From assembly GCF_900111235.1 (NCBI RefSeq), contig NZ_FOJI01000012.1:95963-159962 (forward strand): a stretch of DNA of 64,000 nucleotides, in the 5' to 3' direction. Positions 47,224 through 55,339 of this stretch are shown in pieces (within the stretch, counting starts at the first letter, position 1; the number at the start of each line of letters is the position of its first letter). A model generated the notes under the pieces. It had not been told where the DNA came from. It was given only the letters and a program-made list of their open reading frames with translations, and did not search any database. The translations under genes were made by a program, and so were the position numbers. The DNA comes from [Clostridium] fimetarium (GTDB lineage Bacteria; Bacillota; Clostridia; Lachnospirales; Lachnospiraceae).

Positions 47224-49596
47224 ATGGAATTGAATACAATAATAAAGGCTAATCTAAAAAGTAAAAAAGGCAATTTTATTAGCATATTTGTACTCGTTTT
47301 CATAATTGCACTGGCTTTATCGACAATAATAAGCGTAAGCATCGGTTCAAACAAACGGGTTATAACAGCATGCAAAAATTCAAATATCAGCGACATTACT
47401 ACATTTATCAAGCAAGACAAACTGACAGATGAGATGCTCCAAAAAATAAGAACATCTGATAAAGTTGATAGTGTAACACTGAAAAAAATGATAAATTCAT
47501 CGCTATTTGAAGTTAATGGGAAAAAATATGGAAGTATTGTATTATTTACAAAATATAATCCAACAGAAAATCCCTATGAAATGTACACGCAGGATGGTAT
47601 CGGCTTATCTAAAGATAAAACCACAAAACCTCAAAAGGGAGAAATATATCTTCCTATTGCAATGGAAAACCTGCTGAATTGTAAACTAGGAGATAAAGTT
47701 ACAATTAATACTACAGATGGAGAAATGAAGCTTACAATAACTAAATTTTTTGAAGATCCCTTTATTGGCTCAAGTATGATCGGTGCTAAAATACTTCTAA
47801 TTAGCGATGAAGATTTTGAATCTATTTATAATAATCCTAGCGAGGGTAAAATAGTTCAATATGCAGTCGCAAATGTTAGCCTTAAAAAGGAATTTAAAAA
47901 CCAGCAAAGTCAGATAATCAAAGAACTTAATGAAACCAGTGGTATTATAGATGCGGGAACTTATTCTTTGACGCTGCAGGCTTCCAATAATTACATGACG
48001 TTGTTCATTAATATAATAAACGGTATTTTATGTGCAGTTGCAATTCTCCTCTATATTGTCGTTCTGATAATAATTGGTCATAGTGTAAGTACCAGCATTG
48101 ATATGGATTATGTCTCATTTGGAATTTTGAAATCGCAAGGATTCACCTCAACACAGATACGGTGCTCCATTATGCTACAATATTTATTAGCGGGAGTAAC
48201 GGGCGGAGTTGCTGGAATACTTGTGAGTACCGTAATAATTAAATATGTAAATGCTATATTTATTCCAGTTACTGGTTTGTGCCCAGGAAACGGTTTGATG
48301 TTATTAGAAACAATATCTGTAATTGCAGGGCTGCTCTTAATAATAGCATTATATGTAATTGTAAAGACAAAAAAAGTAATATCGATATCACCTATGCAGG
48401 CAATTGCTAGCGGGCGAGGACCGGTATATTTTTCGGAAAGAGCGAATATTTCGGTTATCAATAATATTCCGGTAAGCATAAATGCAAAGCTTATAGTAAA
48501 ACAAGTCGCAGGCGACTGGACAAAATACGTAACAACAGTACTTATAATGGCTCTTTTAGTATTCTTTACGATGTCAATTACTTCAATAAAGCAGATTACG
48601 ACGTCAAATAATCTAAGTGTGATATTTGGTGGCTATAGTAGCGATATATCAGTTAAGTATAATAATGAGGGTCAGGGGATAGTTGCTTCGATAAAAAAAG
48701 ATATAGAAGAAAAGACGAGAATCGAAAAAGAATTTTCTATAGGTGGAAGGTATCTATCAATCGATTCTAATGAAATCTTATGCAGGGTATTAGACAAAAC
48801 GGAAACCGCTAATCCTACGTTAAAAGGCAGAGTACCAAAGTATGATAACGAAGTTATGATAACACAAATGACCAGCAAAAATATTGGTAAAAAGATTGGC
48901 GACAAGGTAAAACTCAAATACGATGATGTTGAGTATGAATATATTATAGTAGGAACATATCAGGACACATCTGATGTTGGAATTTCAATCGCTTTGCTGG
49001 AAAGTGGCTTTAAGCATCTGGATCCTGATTTTAAATATAGTAAAACAGAATATGTGATTTCAGATAAAAAATTAGCATCATCAATAGTCGGTGAACTTAA
49101 GGAAAAATATGCTTCGTATATAGCAGAAAGTAAAATAGTAATAACGGATGAATATAAAAAAGGTCAAGAAGACGATAATACAATACTTACAGCGGTCGAC
49201 TCAATTACTGCAATCACATATTTCCTCGCATTCCTATTTGCTGCAATCGTTTCATTTATGATATGCCAAAAGAATTTCAGCAGAGAACAAAGTGATATGG
49301 GTGTATATAAATCAGTTGGGTTTACAACAGGAAGTTTAAGGAGACAGTTCACAATAAAATATATTTTAGTCGTAATGTTTGGAGCAGCAATCGGAGTCGT
49401 AGTGAGCCTTATATTGAATGATAGTGTGGTCAGTTTATTGCTTAGCGGCATGGGAATTACAAGATTTGTCACACAATATTCGTTTGTATTATTATTTGGT
49501 CCAGCTTTATTTATTGTTTTATGTACAGCAATATTTGCATGGTTTGTATCAGTAAAAATCAAGAAAGTTTCGCCTAAGAATTTGATAAATGAGTAG
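47224..49596 (+). CDS. FtsX-type ABC permease, module 2
   Basis: This 790-residue permease has the same length and layout as the module 1 copy at 43941. The first 16 residues (MELNTIIKANLKSKKG versus MELRTIIKANLKSKKG), the SPMQAIA and QYEYIIVGTYQDTSD-like stretches and the SPKNLINE end match closely, while the outside domains have diverged more. ATG 47224 follows GGGGGTGG. Tandem duplication of the whole module is clear. Confidence 0.94.
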   Translation: MELNTIIKANLKSKKGNFISIFVLVFIIALALSTIISVSIGSNKRVITACKNSNISDITTFIKQDKLTDEMLQKIRTSDKVDSVTLKKMINSSLFEVNGKKYGSIVLFTKYNPTENPYEMYTQDGIGLSKDKTTKPQKGEIYLPIAMENLLNCKLGDKVTINTTDGEMKLTITKFFEDPFIGSSMIGAKILLISDEDFESIYNNPSEGKIVQYAVANVSLKKEFKNQQSQIIKELNETSGIIDAGTYSLTLQASNNYMTLFINIINGILCAVAILLYIVVLIIIGHSVSTSIDMDYVSFGILKSQGFTSTQIRCSIMLQYLLAGVTGGVAGILVSTVIIKYVNAIFIPVTGLCPGNGLMLLETISVIAGLLLIIALYVIVKTKKVISISPMQAIASGRGPVYFSERANISVINNIPVSINAKLIVKQVAGDWTKYVTTVLIMALLVFFTMSITSIKQITTSNNLSVIFGGYSSDISVKYNNEGQGIVASIKKDIEEKTRIEKEFSIGGRYLSIDSNEILCRVLDKTETANPTLKGRVPKYDNEVMITQMTSKNIGKKIGDKVKLKYDDVEYEYIIVGTYQDTSDVGISIALLESGFKHLDPDFKYSKTEYVISDKKLASSIVGELKEKYASYIAESKIVITDEYKKGQEDDNTILTAVDSITAITYFLAFLFAAIVSFMICQKNFSREQSDMGVYKSVGFTTGSLRRQFTIKYILVVMFGAAIGVVVSLILNDSVVSLLLSGMGITRFVTQYSFVLLFGPALFIVLCTAIFAWFVSVKIKKVSPKNLINE

Positions 49597-49818
49597 TTGG
49601 ATATTATGATTTCAAATTAAATGACAGATAGGCATATGCTTATTTGTCATTTTTGATTTCTGTAACTACCATGTTAACTAAAAGCAAAGGTGTTTTAATA
49701 GTTTATAATGTATGGAAATAAATACAAATAATATGTTGCAATGGCTCAGATTTTATGATAAAATTCTTCGTGGGGAACACAAATGTATTCCCACAAAATA
49801 CAAATAAGGAATGTAAAG

Positions 49819-50259
49819 ATGGCAGAAGATATTAAATATTATGTTGTTAAGAAAAAAGCACTTCCTGAAGTATTGTTGAAGGTAGCAGAAGCGAATAGCT
49901 TAATCGAGAATAACGGATTAAGTGTTGCAGTAGTAACAGAAAAAGTAGGAATTAGTAGAAGTTCATTTTATAAATATAAGGATGATATTTTCCCGTTTAG
50001 AGATAACGTAAAGGGTAAGACAATCACATTTGTATTATCTATGGATGATGAACCTGGTTTGTTATCAAGGGTGCTAAGCAAGGTCGCAGAATTTAAGGCC
50101 AATATACTTACAATCCATCAGACGATACCAATTAATGGTGTTGCATCATTAACACTCAGTGTAGATATTCTACCGGCGACTGGAGATTCTTCAAAAATGA
50201 TAGAAGAGATAGAACAGTTGCTTGGCGTAAGATATTTGAAGATACTATCGAAAGAATAG
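49819..50259 (+). CDS. ACT-domain protein, PheB-like (UPF0735)
   Basis: This protein of about 146 residues has an N-terminal helix-turn-helix-like half (LIENNGLSVAVVTEKVGISRSSFYKYKDDIFPF) and a C-terminal ACT domain (TITFVLSMDDEPGLLSRVLSKVAEFKANILTIHQ). ACT domains bind amino acids, and this family commonly precedes homoserine dehydrogenase, as here (34 bases apart), so a role in sensing threonine or another end product is likely. ATG 49819 follows AAGGAA; ATG 49783 lacks a good site. Confidence 0.9.
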   Translation: MAEDIKYYVVKKKALPEVLLKVAEANSLIENNGLSVAVVTEKVGISRSSFYKYKDDIFPFRDNVKGKTITFVLSMDDEPGLLSRVLSKVAEFKANILTIHQTIPINGVASLTLSVDILPATGDSSKMIEEIEQLLGVRYLKILSKE

Positions 50260-50292
50260 TAAAATTAGAAAATAGAAAGCGGGATACAGACT

Positions 50293-51510
50293 ATGGTAAA
50301 AATAGCAATATTAGGTTATGGAACAGTGGGATCAGGAGTTGTTGAAGTCTTAGAAACCAATGGAGCTTCAATTAATAAAAGGGCAGGAAAGAATATAGAG
50401 ATCAAATATGTTCTTGATTTAAAAGATTTTCCTGGAGAATCAGTAGAAAAATTAATCGTTCATGATGTTGATATTATCATGAATGATCCAGAAATTAAAA
50501 TAGTTGTTGAAGTAATGGGTGGCGTTGAACCTGCATTTACATTTGTAAAGAAAGCACTTGAAAACGGCAAGAGCGTTGTAACCTCTAATAAGGAATTAGT
50601 CGCGAAACATGGGGCACAGCTTCTTGCAATGGCAAAAGAAAAGAAGCTTAATTTCTTGTTTGAAGCAAGCGTGGGTGGTGGAATTCCAATTATTAGACCA
50701 CTTAATCAATCACTTACGGCTGATGAAATCACACAGATTACAGGTATTTTAAATGGTACAACGAATTATATATTGACAAAAATGGCCAGAGAAGGACTTG
50801 AATTTGATGCAGTACTTAAGGAAGCGCAAGAAAAAGGATATGCAGAACGAAATCCAGATGCTGATATTAAAGGCTTTGATTCTTGCAGAAAAATCGCAAT
50901 ATTAACATCACTTGCATTTGGCTCACAAGTAGATTACGAGGACATATATACAGAAGGTATCACAAATATTACAGATAGAGACTTTAAATATGCTGAAAAG
51001 ATGAACTGCGCAATTAAACTGCTTGCTTCAAGCAAAATGATAGATGATGTCGTTTACGCAATGGTAGCTCCTTTTATGATTAGTGAATCACATCCATTAT
51101 ACAGTGTGAATGATGTTTTGAACGGGATATATATCAATGGTAATGTTATCGGAGACGTAATGTTTTTTGGAGCAGGAGCAGGTAAACTTCCAACTGCAAG
51201 TGCGGTAGTAACAGATGTCGTTGACTGTGCAAAACATCTGGGAACAAATATAATGTCATTATGGAGTACGAATAAGAGAGAGCTTGGCGATATTTCAAAT
51301 TCAAAGAAGAAATTCTTTATAAGAGTTGAAGGAACAGTAAGCGATAAACTTGCAGAAGTGAAAGCCGCATTTGGAGATGTCGAAGTAATTTTGGTAGATG
51401 GAATAACAGATGAATTTGCAGTAGTAACTGAAGAAATCAGTGAAAAGGCATATGAACAAGGTTCTAAAAAAATTGTCGGAATCATTAATCGTATACGTAT
51501 TGAAAAATAG
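50293..51510 (+). CDS. hom: Homoserine dehydrogenase
   Basis: This 405-residue enzyme reduces aspartate semialdehyde to homoserine. It has the NAD(P) motif ILGYGTVGSG (residues 5-14), SNKELVAKHG (about 98-107), the catalytic region GILNGTTNYILTKM (about 153-166) with ADIKGFDSCRKIAIL, and a C-terminal ACT domain (about 335-405, FFIRVEGTVSDKLAEV) for threonine feedback. Fits the neighbouring aspartate kinase gene. Confidence 0.96.
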   Translation: MVKIAILGYGTVGSGVVEVLETNGASINKRAGKNIEIKYVLDLKDFPGESVEKLIVHDVDIIMNDPEIKIVVEVMGGVEPAFTFVKKALENGKSVVTSNKELVAKHGAQLLAMAKEKKLNFLFEASVGGGIPIIRPLNQSLTADEITQITGILNGTTNYILTKMAREGLEFDAVLKEAQEKGYAERNPDADIKGFDSCRKIAILTSLAFGSQVDYEDIYTEGITNITDRDFKYAEKMNCAIKLLASSKMIDDVVYAMVAPFMISESHPLYSVNDVLNGIYINGNVIGDVMFFGAGAGKLPTASAVVTDVVDCAKHLGTNIMSLWSTNKRELGDISNSKKKFFIRVEGTVSDKLAEVKAAFGDVEVILVDGITDEFAVVTEEISEKAYEQGSKKIVGIINRIRIEK

Positions 51511-51530
51511 ATAATCTTGAAAAACTAATT

Positions 51531-51642
51531 TTGATTAAACTGCTTGCTAAAGCAGGCTGATAGGAGTTACTGTGAAAAATGAAAGACATATTTTTCGCAA
51601 TCTTGATTAAAGTGCCTGCTAAAGCAGGCTGATAGGAGTTTT
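51531..51642 (+). repeat. Direct repeat with hairpin and ribosome site before the ThrB-like gene
   Basis: TTGATTAAACTGCTTGCTAAAGCAGGCTGATAGGAGTT (split here as TTGATTAAACTGC and GCTAAAGCAGGCTGATAGGA) occurs at 51531-51568 and, with two changes, at 51604-51641. Each copy has a small hairpin (GC(C/T)TGC-TAAA-GCAGG) and an AGGAG site. The first site precedes GTG 51572, which opens a 12-codon frame ending at 51610. The second is the ribosome site of the gene at 51645. Confidence 0.85.
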
Positions 51643-51644
51643 AA

Positions 51645-52847
51645 ATGAAGTATTTAGTAGTTCTTGGTGATGGTATGGCAGATAAAGATATTGAAGAACT
51701 TGGAAATAAAACACCACTTGAATATGCGAAAACACCAACAATGGATAAGTATTCAAAAATGTCAGAAATAGGCTTGGTGCACACAATACCAGAAGGTATG
51801 ACTCCAGGTAGTGATACAGCAAATCTTTCAGTATTGGGTTATGATCCAAAGCGGTATTATACCGGCCGCTCACCACTAGAAGCATTAAGCATTGGTGTAG
51901 ACATGAAAGCTACAGATGTAGCTCTTAGATGTAACATAGTGACAGTTTCAATTGACGACTTGCCATATGAAGAAAAAACAATTATAGACCATAGTTCAAG
52001 TGAAATATCTACAGAAGATGCTGCAATATTACTCGAAGCAGTGAAGAAAGAACTTGAGACAGATGTATATAAATTTTATGTAGGCACAAGCTATAGACAT
52101 CTTACAATATGGGATAAAGGTGAAGTCGTTGATCTGACTGCACCACATGACGTATTAGGGCAGGCTATTGGACAATATTTGCCAAAAGATGTAGTGCTAA
52201 GAGAGATGATGAAAAAGAGTTATGATATCTTGTCTAAACACCCAATCAACCAACAAAGAGTTAAAGATGGCCTCAATCCAGCTAATTCATTATGGTTCTG
52301 GGGAGCAGGGACTAGACCAATGCTTTCATCATTTGAAGGCAAGACTGGTAAAAAAGGTGCAATGATTTCAGCTGTTGATTTACTTAAAGGGATTGCAATA
52401 GGCGCAGATATGAAAGTTGTTGAAGTAGATGGCGCAAATGGTGGATTAAATACGAATTATGAAGGCAAGGCGGATGCAGCTGTAAAAGTATTGTTAGAAG
52501 ATGGATACGATTTTGCATATATTCATATAGAAGCTCCAGATGAAATGGGACATCAAGGCAGTGTAGAACGTAAAGTGAAAGCAATTGAATATCTTGATGA
52601 GCGCGTCATAAAGAGAGTGATTGAAGCATTTGAAGCAAAAGGGGAAGACTTTAGAATGATCGTGCTTCCAGATCATCCAACACCAATTGGAATCAGAACA
52701 CATACATCAGATCCAGTTCCATATATGCTATATGACAGCACAGATAAAAAAAATCAAACATGGAATTATAACGAAAAAGAAGCGGAAGAGAGTGGAAATT
52801 ACATTGCAGATGGTCATACTGTAATTAACCATTTATTTAAAAAATAA
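51645..52847 (+). CDS. Phosphoglycerate-mutase-like protein, probable homoserine kinase
   Basis: This 400-residue member of the alkaline-phosphatase superfamily (COG3635, ApgM-like) has the metal-site pattern VVLGDGMADK at the start, the Ser nucleophile region in PGSDTANLSVLGYDP (about residues 54-68), and HIEAPDEMGHQGS plus LPDHPTP for the second metal. Proteins of this family encoded next to threonine genes have been shown in Bacteroides to be homoserine kinases. Its place between hom and aspartate kinase and the lack of a GHMP thrB here support that role over glycolysis. Confidence 0.85.
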   Translation: MKYLVVLGDGMADKDIEELGNKTPLEYAKTPTMDKYSKMSEIGLVHTIPEGMTPGSDTANLSVLGYDPKRYYTGRSPLEALSIGVDMKATDVALRCNIVTVSIDDLPYEEKTIIDHSSSEISTEDAAILLEAVKKELETDVYKFYVGTSYRHLTIWDKGEVVDLTAPHDVLGQAIGQYLPKDVVLREMMKKSYDILSKHPINQQRVKDGLNPANSLWFWGAGTRPMLSSFEGKTGKKGAMISAVDLLKGIAIGADMKVVEVDGANGGLNTNYEGKADAAVKVLLEDGYDFAYIHIEAPDEMGHQGSVERKVKAIEYLDERVIKRVIEAFEAKGEDFRMIVLPDHPTPIGIRTHTSDPVPYMLYDSTDKKNQTWNYNEKEAEESGNYIADGHTVINHLFKK

Positions 52848-52911
52848 TATATTAGAATAAGATAAATAATTTAATAGGTAACTATATAATACTTGAAAAA
52901 GAGGATTTTAT

Positions 52912-54228
52912 ATGATGAAAGTAGTTAAGTTTGGTGGTAGTTCACTTGCAAGTGCAGAACAATTTAAAAAGGTTGCGGATATTATACATGCGGATGAAAG
53001 CAGGAGATATGTAGTCCCATCGGCACCCGGAAAGAGATTTCCCGATGACACTAAAGTGACAGATATGCTTTATTTATGTTATGAACAAGCAGAAAATGGA
53101 AAGAACTTTGATAAGCAATTAAATGATATCAAAGAAAGATACGATGAAATCATCAATGGTCTTAATCTCGATTTATCTCTAGAGAGTGAATTTGAGACTA
53201 TTAAAAATCAGTTTAACGCAAAAGCTGGAAAAGATTATGCAGCATCACGAGGTGAGTATCTGAACGGCATCATTATGGCAAATTATCTTGGATATGAATT
53301 TTTTGATGCAGCAGAAGGAATCTTCTTTTTTGAAGAAGGTAATTTTGATGCTGAAAATACGAATAGAGTTCTTTCAGAAAAATTATCAAGTATTGAAAAG
53401 GCAGTAATTCCAGGATTTTACGGGTCAATGCCACAAGGAATCATAAAAACATTTTCAAGAGGTGGTTCAGATGTAACTGGATCTATTGTTGCAAAAGCTG
53501 TCAAGGCTGATGTATATGAGAATTGGACTGATGTATCAGGATTTCTTGTCGCAGATCCAAGAATTGTTAAAAACCCAGCAGCTATCGATACGATTACTTA
53601 CAAAGAACTTAGAGAACTTTCTTATATGGGTGCAGGTGTGCTTCATGAAGACGCTATATTTCCAGTAAGAAAAGAAGGAATTCCAATCAATATTAGAAAT
53701 ACAAATGCTCCAAAAGATCCAGGAACGATGATCGTTGAAAGTACATGTCATTCTCCACTATATATTGTTACAGGAATTGCCGGTAAAAAAGGCTTTGTAT
53801 CGATTAATATTGAAAAAGATATGATGAATGCAGAAATTGGATTTGGACGTAAGGTACTACAGGTATTTGAGGAAAATGGAATATCCTTTGAACATATGCC
53901 ATCTGGAATAGACACGATGACAATATTTGTTCACCAGGATGAATTTGTAGCGAAAGAACAGAAAGTGCTTGCACAGATTCATCGTGCAGTTGCGCCAGAT
54001 ACAATAGAGTTGGAATCAGACCTTGCACTTATTGCGGTTGTTGGTCGTGCAATGAAAAACAATTCAGGTGTAGCAGGTAATATCTTTACTGCACTTGCAA
54101 AAGCCAAAATAAATATTAAAATGATAGACCAAGGTTCAAGTGAATTAAATATCATCATTGGTGTAAGAAACAAGTACTTTGAAGATGCTATTAATGCAAT
54201 TTATGGGGTGTTTGTTACACAGAAGTAA
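52912..54228 (+). CDS. lysC: Aspartate kinase
   Basis: This 438-residue enzyme starts the aspartate pathway. KVVKFGGSSLA (residues 3-13), GEYLNGIIMANYLGYEF (about 115-131), SRGGSDVTGSIVAKAV (about 183-198) and NWTDVSGFLVADPRIV (about 204-219) are in order, followed by two C-terminal ACT domains (about 285-438). One oddity is VVPSAPGKR, which replaces the usual VVVSAMG; it is typical of a clostridial subgroup. AGAGG precedes ATG 52912. Downstream lies element E2. Confidence 0.96.
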   Translation: MMKVVKFGGSSLASAEQFKKVADIIHADESRRYVVPSAPGKRFPDDTKVTDMLYLCYEQAENGKNFDKQLNDIKERYDEIINGLNLDLSLESEFETIKNQFNAKAGKDYAASRGEYLNGIIMANYLGYEFFDAAEGIFFFEEGNFDAENTNRVLSEKLSSIEKAVIPGFYGSMPQGIIKTFSRGGSDVTGSIVAKAVKADVYENWTDVSGFLVADPRIVKNPAAIDTITYKELRELSYMGAGVLHEDAIFPVRKEGIPINIRNTNAPKDPGTMIVESTCHSPLYIVTGIAGKKGFVSINIEKDMMNAEIGFGRKVLQVFEENGISFEHMPSGIDTMTIFVHQDEFVAKEQKVLAQIHRAVAPDTIELESDLALIAVVGRAMKNNSGVAGNIFTALAKAKINIKMIDQGSSELNIIIGVRNKYFEDAINAIYGVFVTQK

Positions 54229-54256
54229 AGGTGAAATTGACGATGGGTGAACGGAC

Positions 54257-54417
54257 GAAAAAACGCATGTCTGTCCTCTTGTTCGCTATTGCCTCTACAG
54301 TCATATGGGATTATCTGCATTCGGTTCGACACAAAAAGATGTGTCAACCGCCTGTAGATAATCCCATATGACTGTAACGGCAAATGCGTACAATTGAGGA
54401 CAGGCATGCGTTTTTTC
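54257..54417 (+). repeat. Structured element family E2, copy A
   Basis: The outer helix has 22 pairs with one wobble (GAAAAAACGCATGTC... at 54257-54278 and its complement at 54396-54417). A second long helix (CAGTCATATGGGATTATC... at about 54298-54319 with its partner at about 54353-54374) encloses a conserved hairpin containing GACACAAAAAGATGTGTC. Conserved joining segments are TTGTTCGCTATTGCCTCTA and TAACGGCAAATGCG. It starts 28 bases after the aspartate kinase stop. Copy B has the same joining segments but differing helices. Confidence 0.82.
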
Positions 54418-54604
54418 TGCGATTGGCGATCGGTATTTTGGAAGGTTTACTTTGGTGAAACTGCACTTGGCGTTGTGGGGATACGGATATGGAATTAGGG
54501 AGGGAATTAATTAAACAGGTGGAGATATCCAATCCCGAAATTAAATACCCGGCGCCCACCCCTCACGGTTGGCGTAAAACGCAAATGCCCGAAGAAAAAT
54601 TCCA
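54418..54604. other. Spacer between inverted E2 copies
   Basis: 187 bases, more G+C-rich than its surroundings, lie between the two E2 copies. No convincing gene is present; a frame from 54489 runs into copy B and looks accidental. Confidence 0.6.
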
Positions 54605-54764
54605 GAAAAAAATAATACATGTGCTCAATTGTACGCATTTGCCGTTACTGCCATGCGCGATTGTCTGCAGGCGGTTGACACATCTTTTTGTGTCGAACCG
54701 AATGCAGACAATCGCGTATGGTTGTAGAGGCAATAGCGAACAAGAGCACATGTATTATTTTTTC
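54605..54764 (-). repeat. Structured element family E2, copy B (inverted)
   Basis: On the minus strand this copy has the same order as copy A. The joining segments (TTGTTCGCTATTGCCTCTA, TTCGGTTCGACACAAAAAG and TAACGGCAAATGCG) are identical, but the outer helix reads GAAAAAATAATACATGTGCTC and the second helix has paired changes (for example A-T to G-C). It starts 15 bases after the stop of the minus-strand gene at 54779. Confidence 0.82.
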
Positions 54765-54778
54765 GTCCGTTTCAAGAC

Positions 54779-55165
54779 CTACTTCATTGATTCCATATAT
54801 TTATTTAGAAAGTCTAGTAGGTCTGGATTGCTAAGCATTTTCAAAGCAAAGTAATACATCATAAATGATAAAATAACGAATACAATACCTAGTGTAATTC
54901 CAGCAGCAGCTCTACCATTAAACTTACCCGTGTTAAGTCTTGAGATGATTGCAAGAGCAATAGCAGAAATACCAAAAATTATGCCAAACCATAAAGTGAA
55001 AGTACCGGGAATTACAAGAATACCACAAACTAATGATGCAGTAGCGATTTTATCCTTGCGTTCTGGAGTGTTTTCATTATTATTGTAGTTATTGTTATTA
55101 CTATTATTGCTATTATTACTATTATTATCGTTTTTTGATTCTGGGTCGTATTGATAGTGATCCAT
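54779..55165 (-). CDS. DUF4190-like membrane protein with Asn-rich N-terminus
   Basis: This 128-residue protein has an N-terminal tract of about 25 Asn-rich residues (made of AAT/AAC repeats), then two membrane segments (about residues 40-68 and 82-108) with GRAAAGITLGIVF between, the DUF4190 pattern. Function unknown. GGAGG precedes ATG 55165. Its 3' side holds E2 copy B in the same orientation. Confidence 0.83.
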   Translation of the reverse strand: MDHYQYDPESKNDNNSNNSNNSNNNNYNNNENTPERKDKIATASLVCGILVIPGTFTLWFGIIFGISAIALAIISRLNTGKFNGRAAAGITLGIVFVILSFMMYYFALKMLSNPDLLDFLNKYMESMK

Positions 55166-55339
55166 AGTAACCTCCTAGTATTTTAATTTACAATTTATGT
55201 AAATATTGTAGCATAAATATTATGTATAGGCAAACGTTTCACCAAAACAAATATTATACTATATTTGCAAATCATACTGAATTTTGTTATACTTTAACTT
55301 ATGAAATTTAATAAAAATAAAAGGTAGAGTAAATTTAAA

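Noticed and set aside
54489..54854. Plus-strand frame of 121 residues
   Set aside because: It runs through the spacer and E2 copy B and into the DUF4190 gene on the other strand; structure and composition do not look coding.
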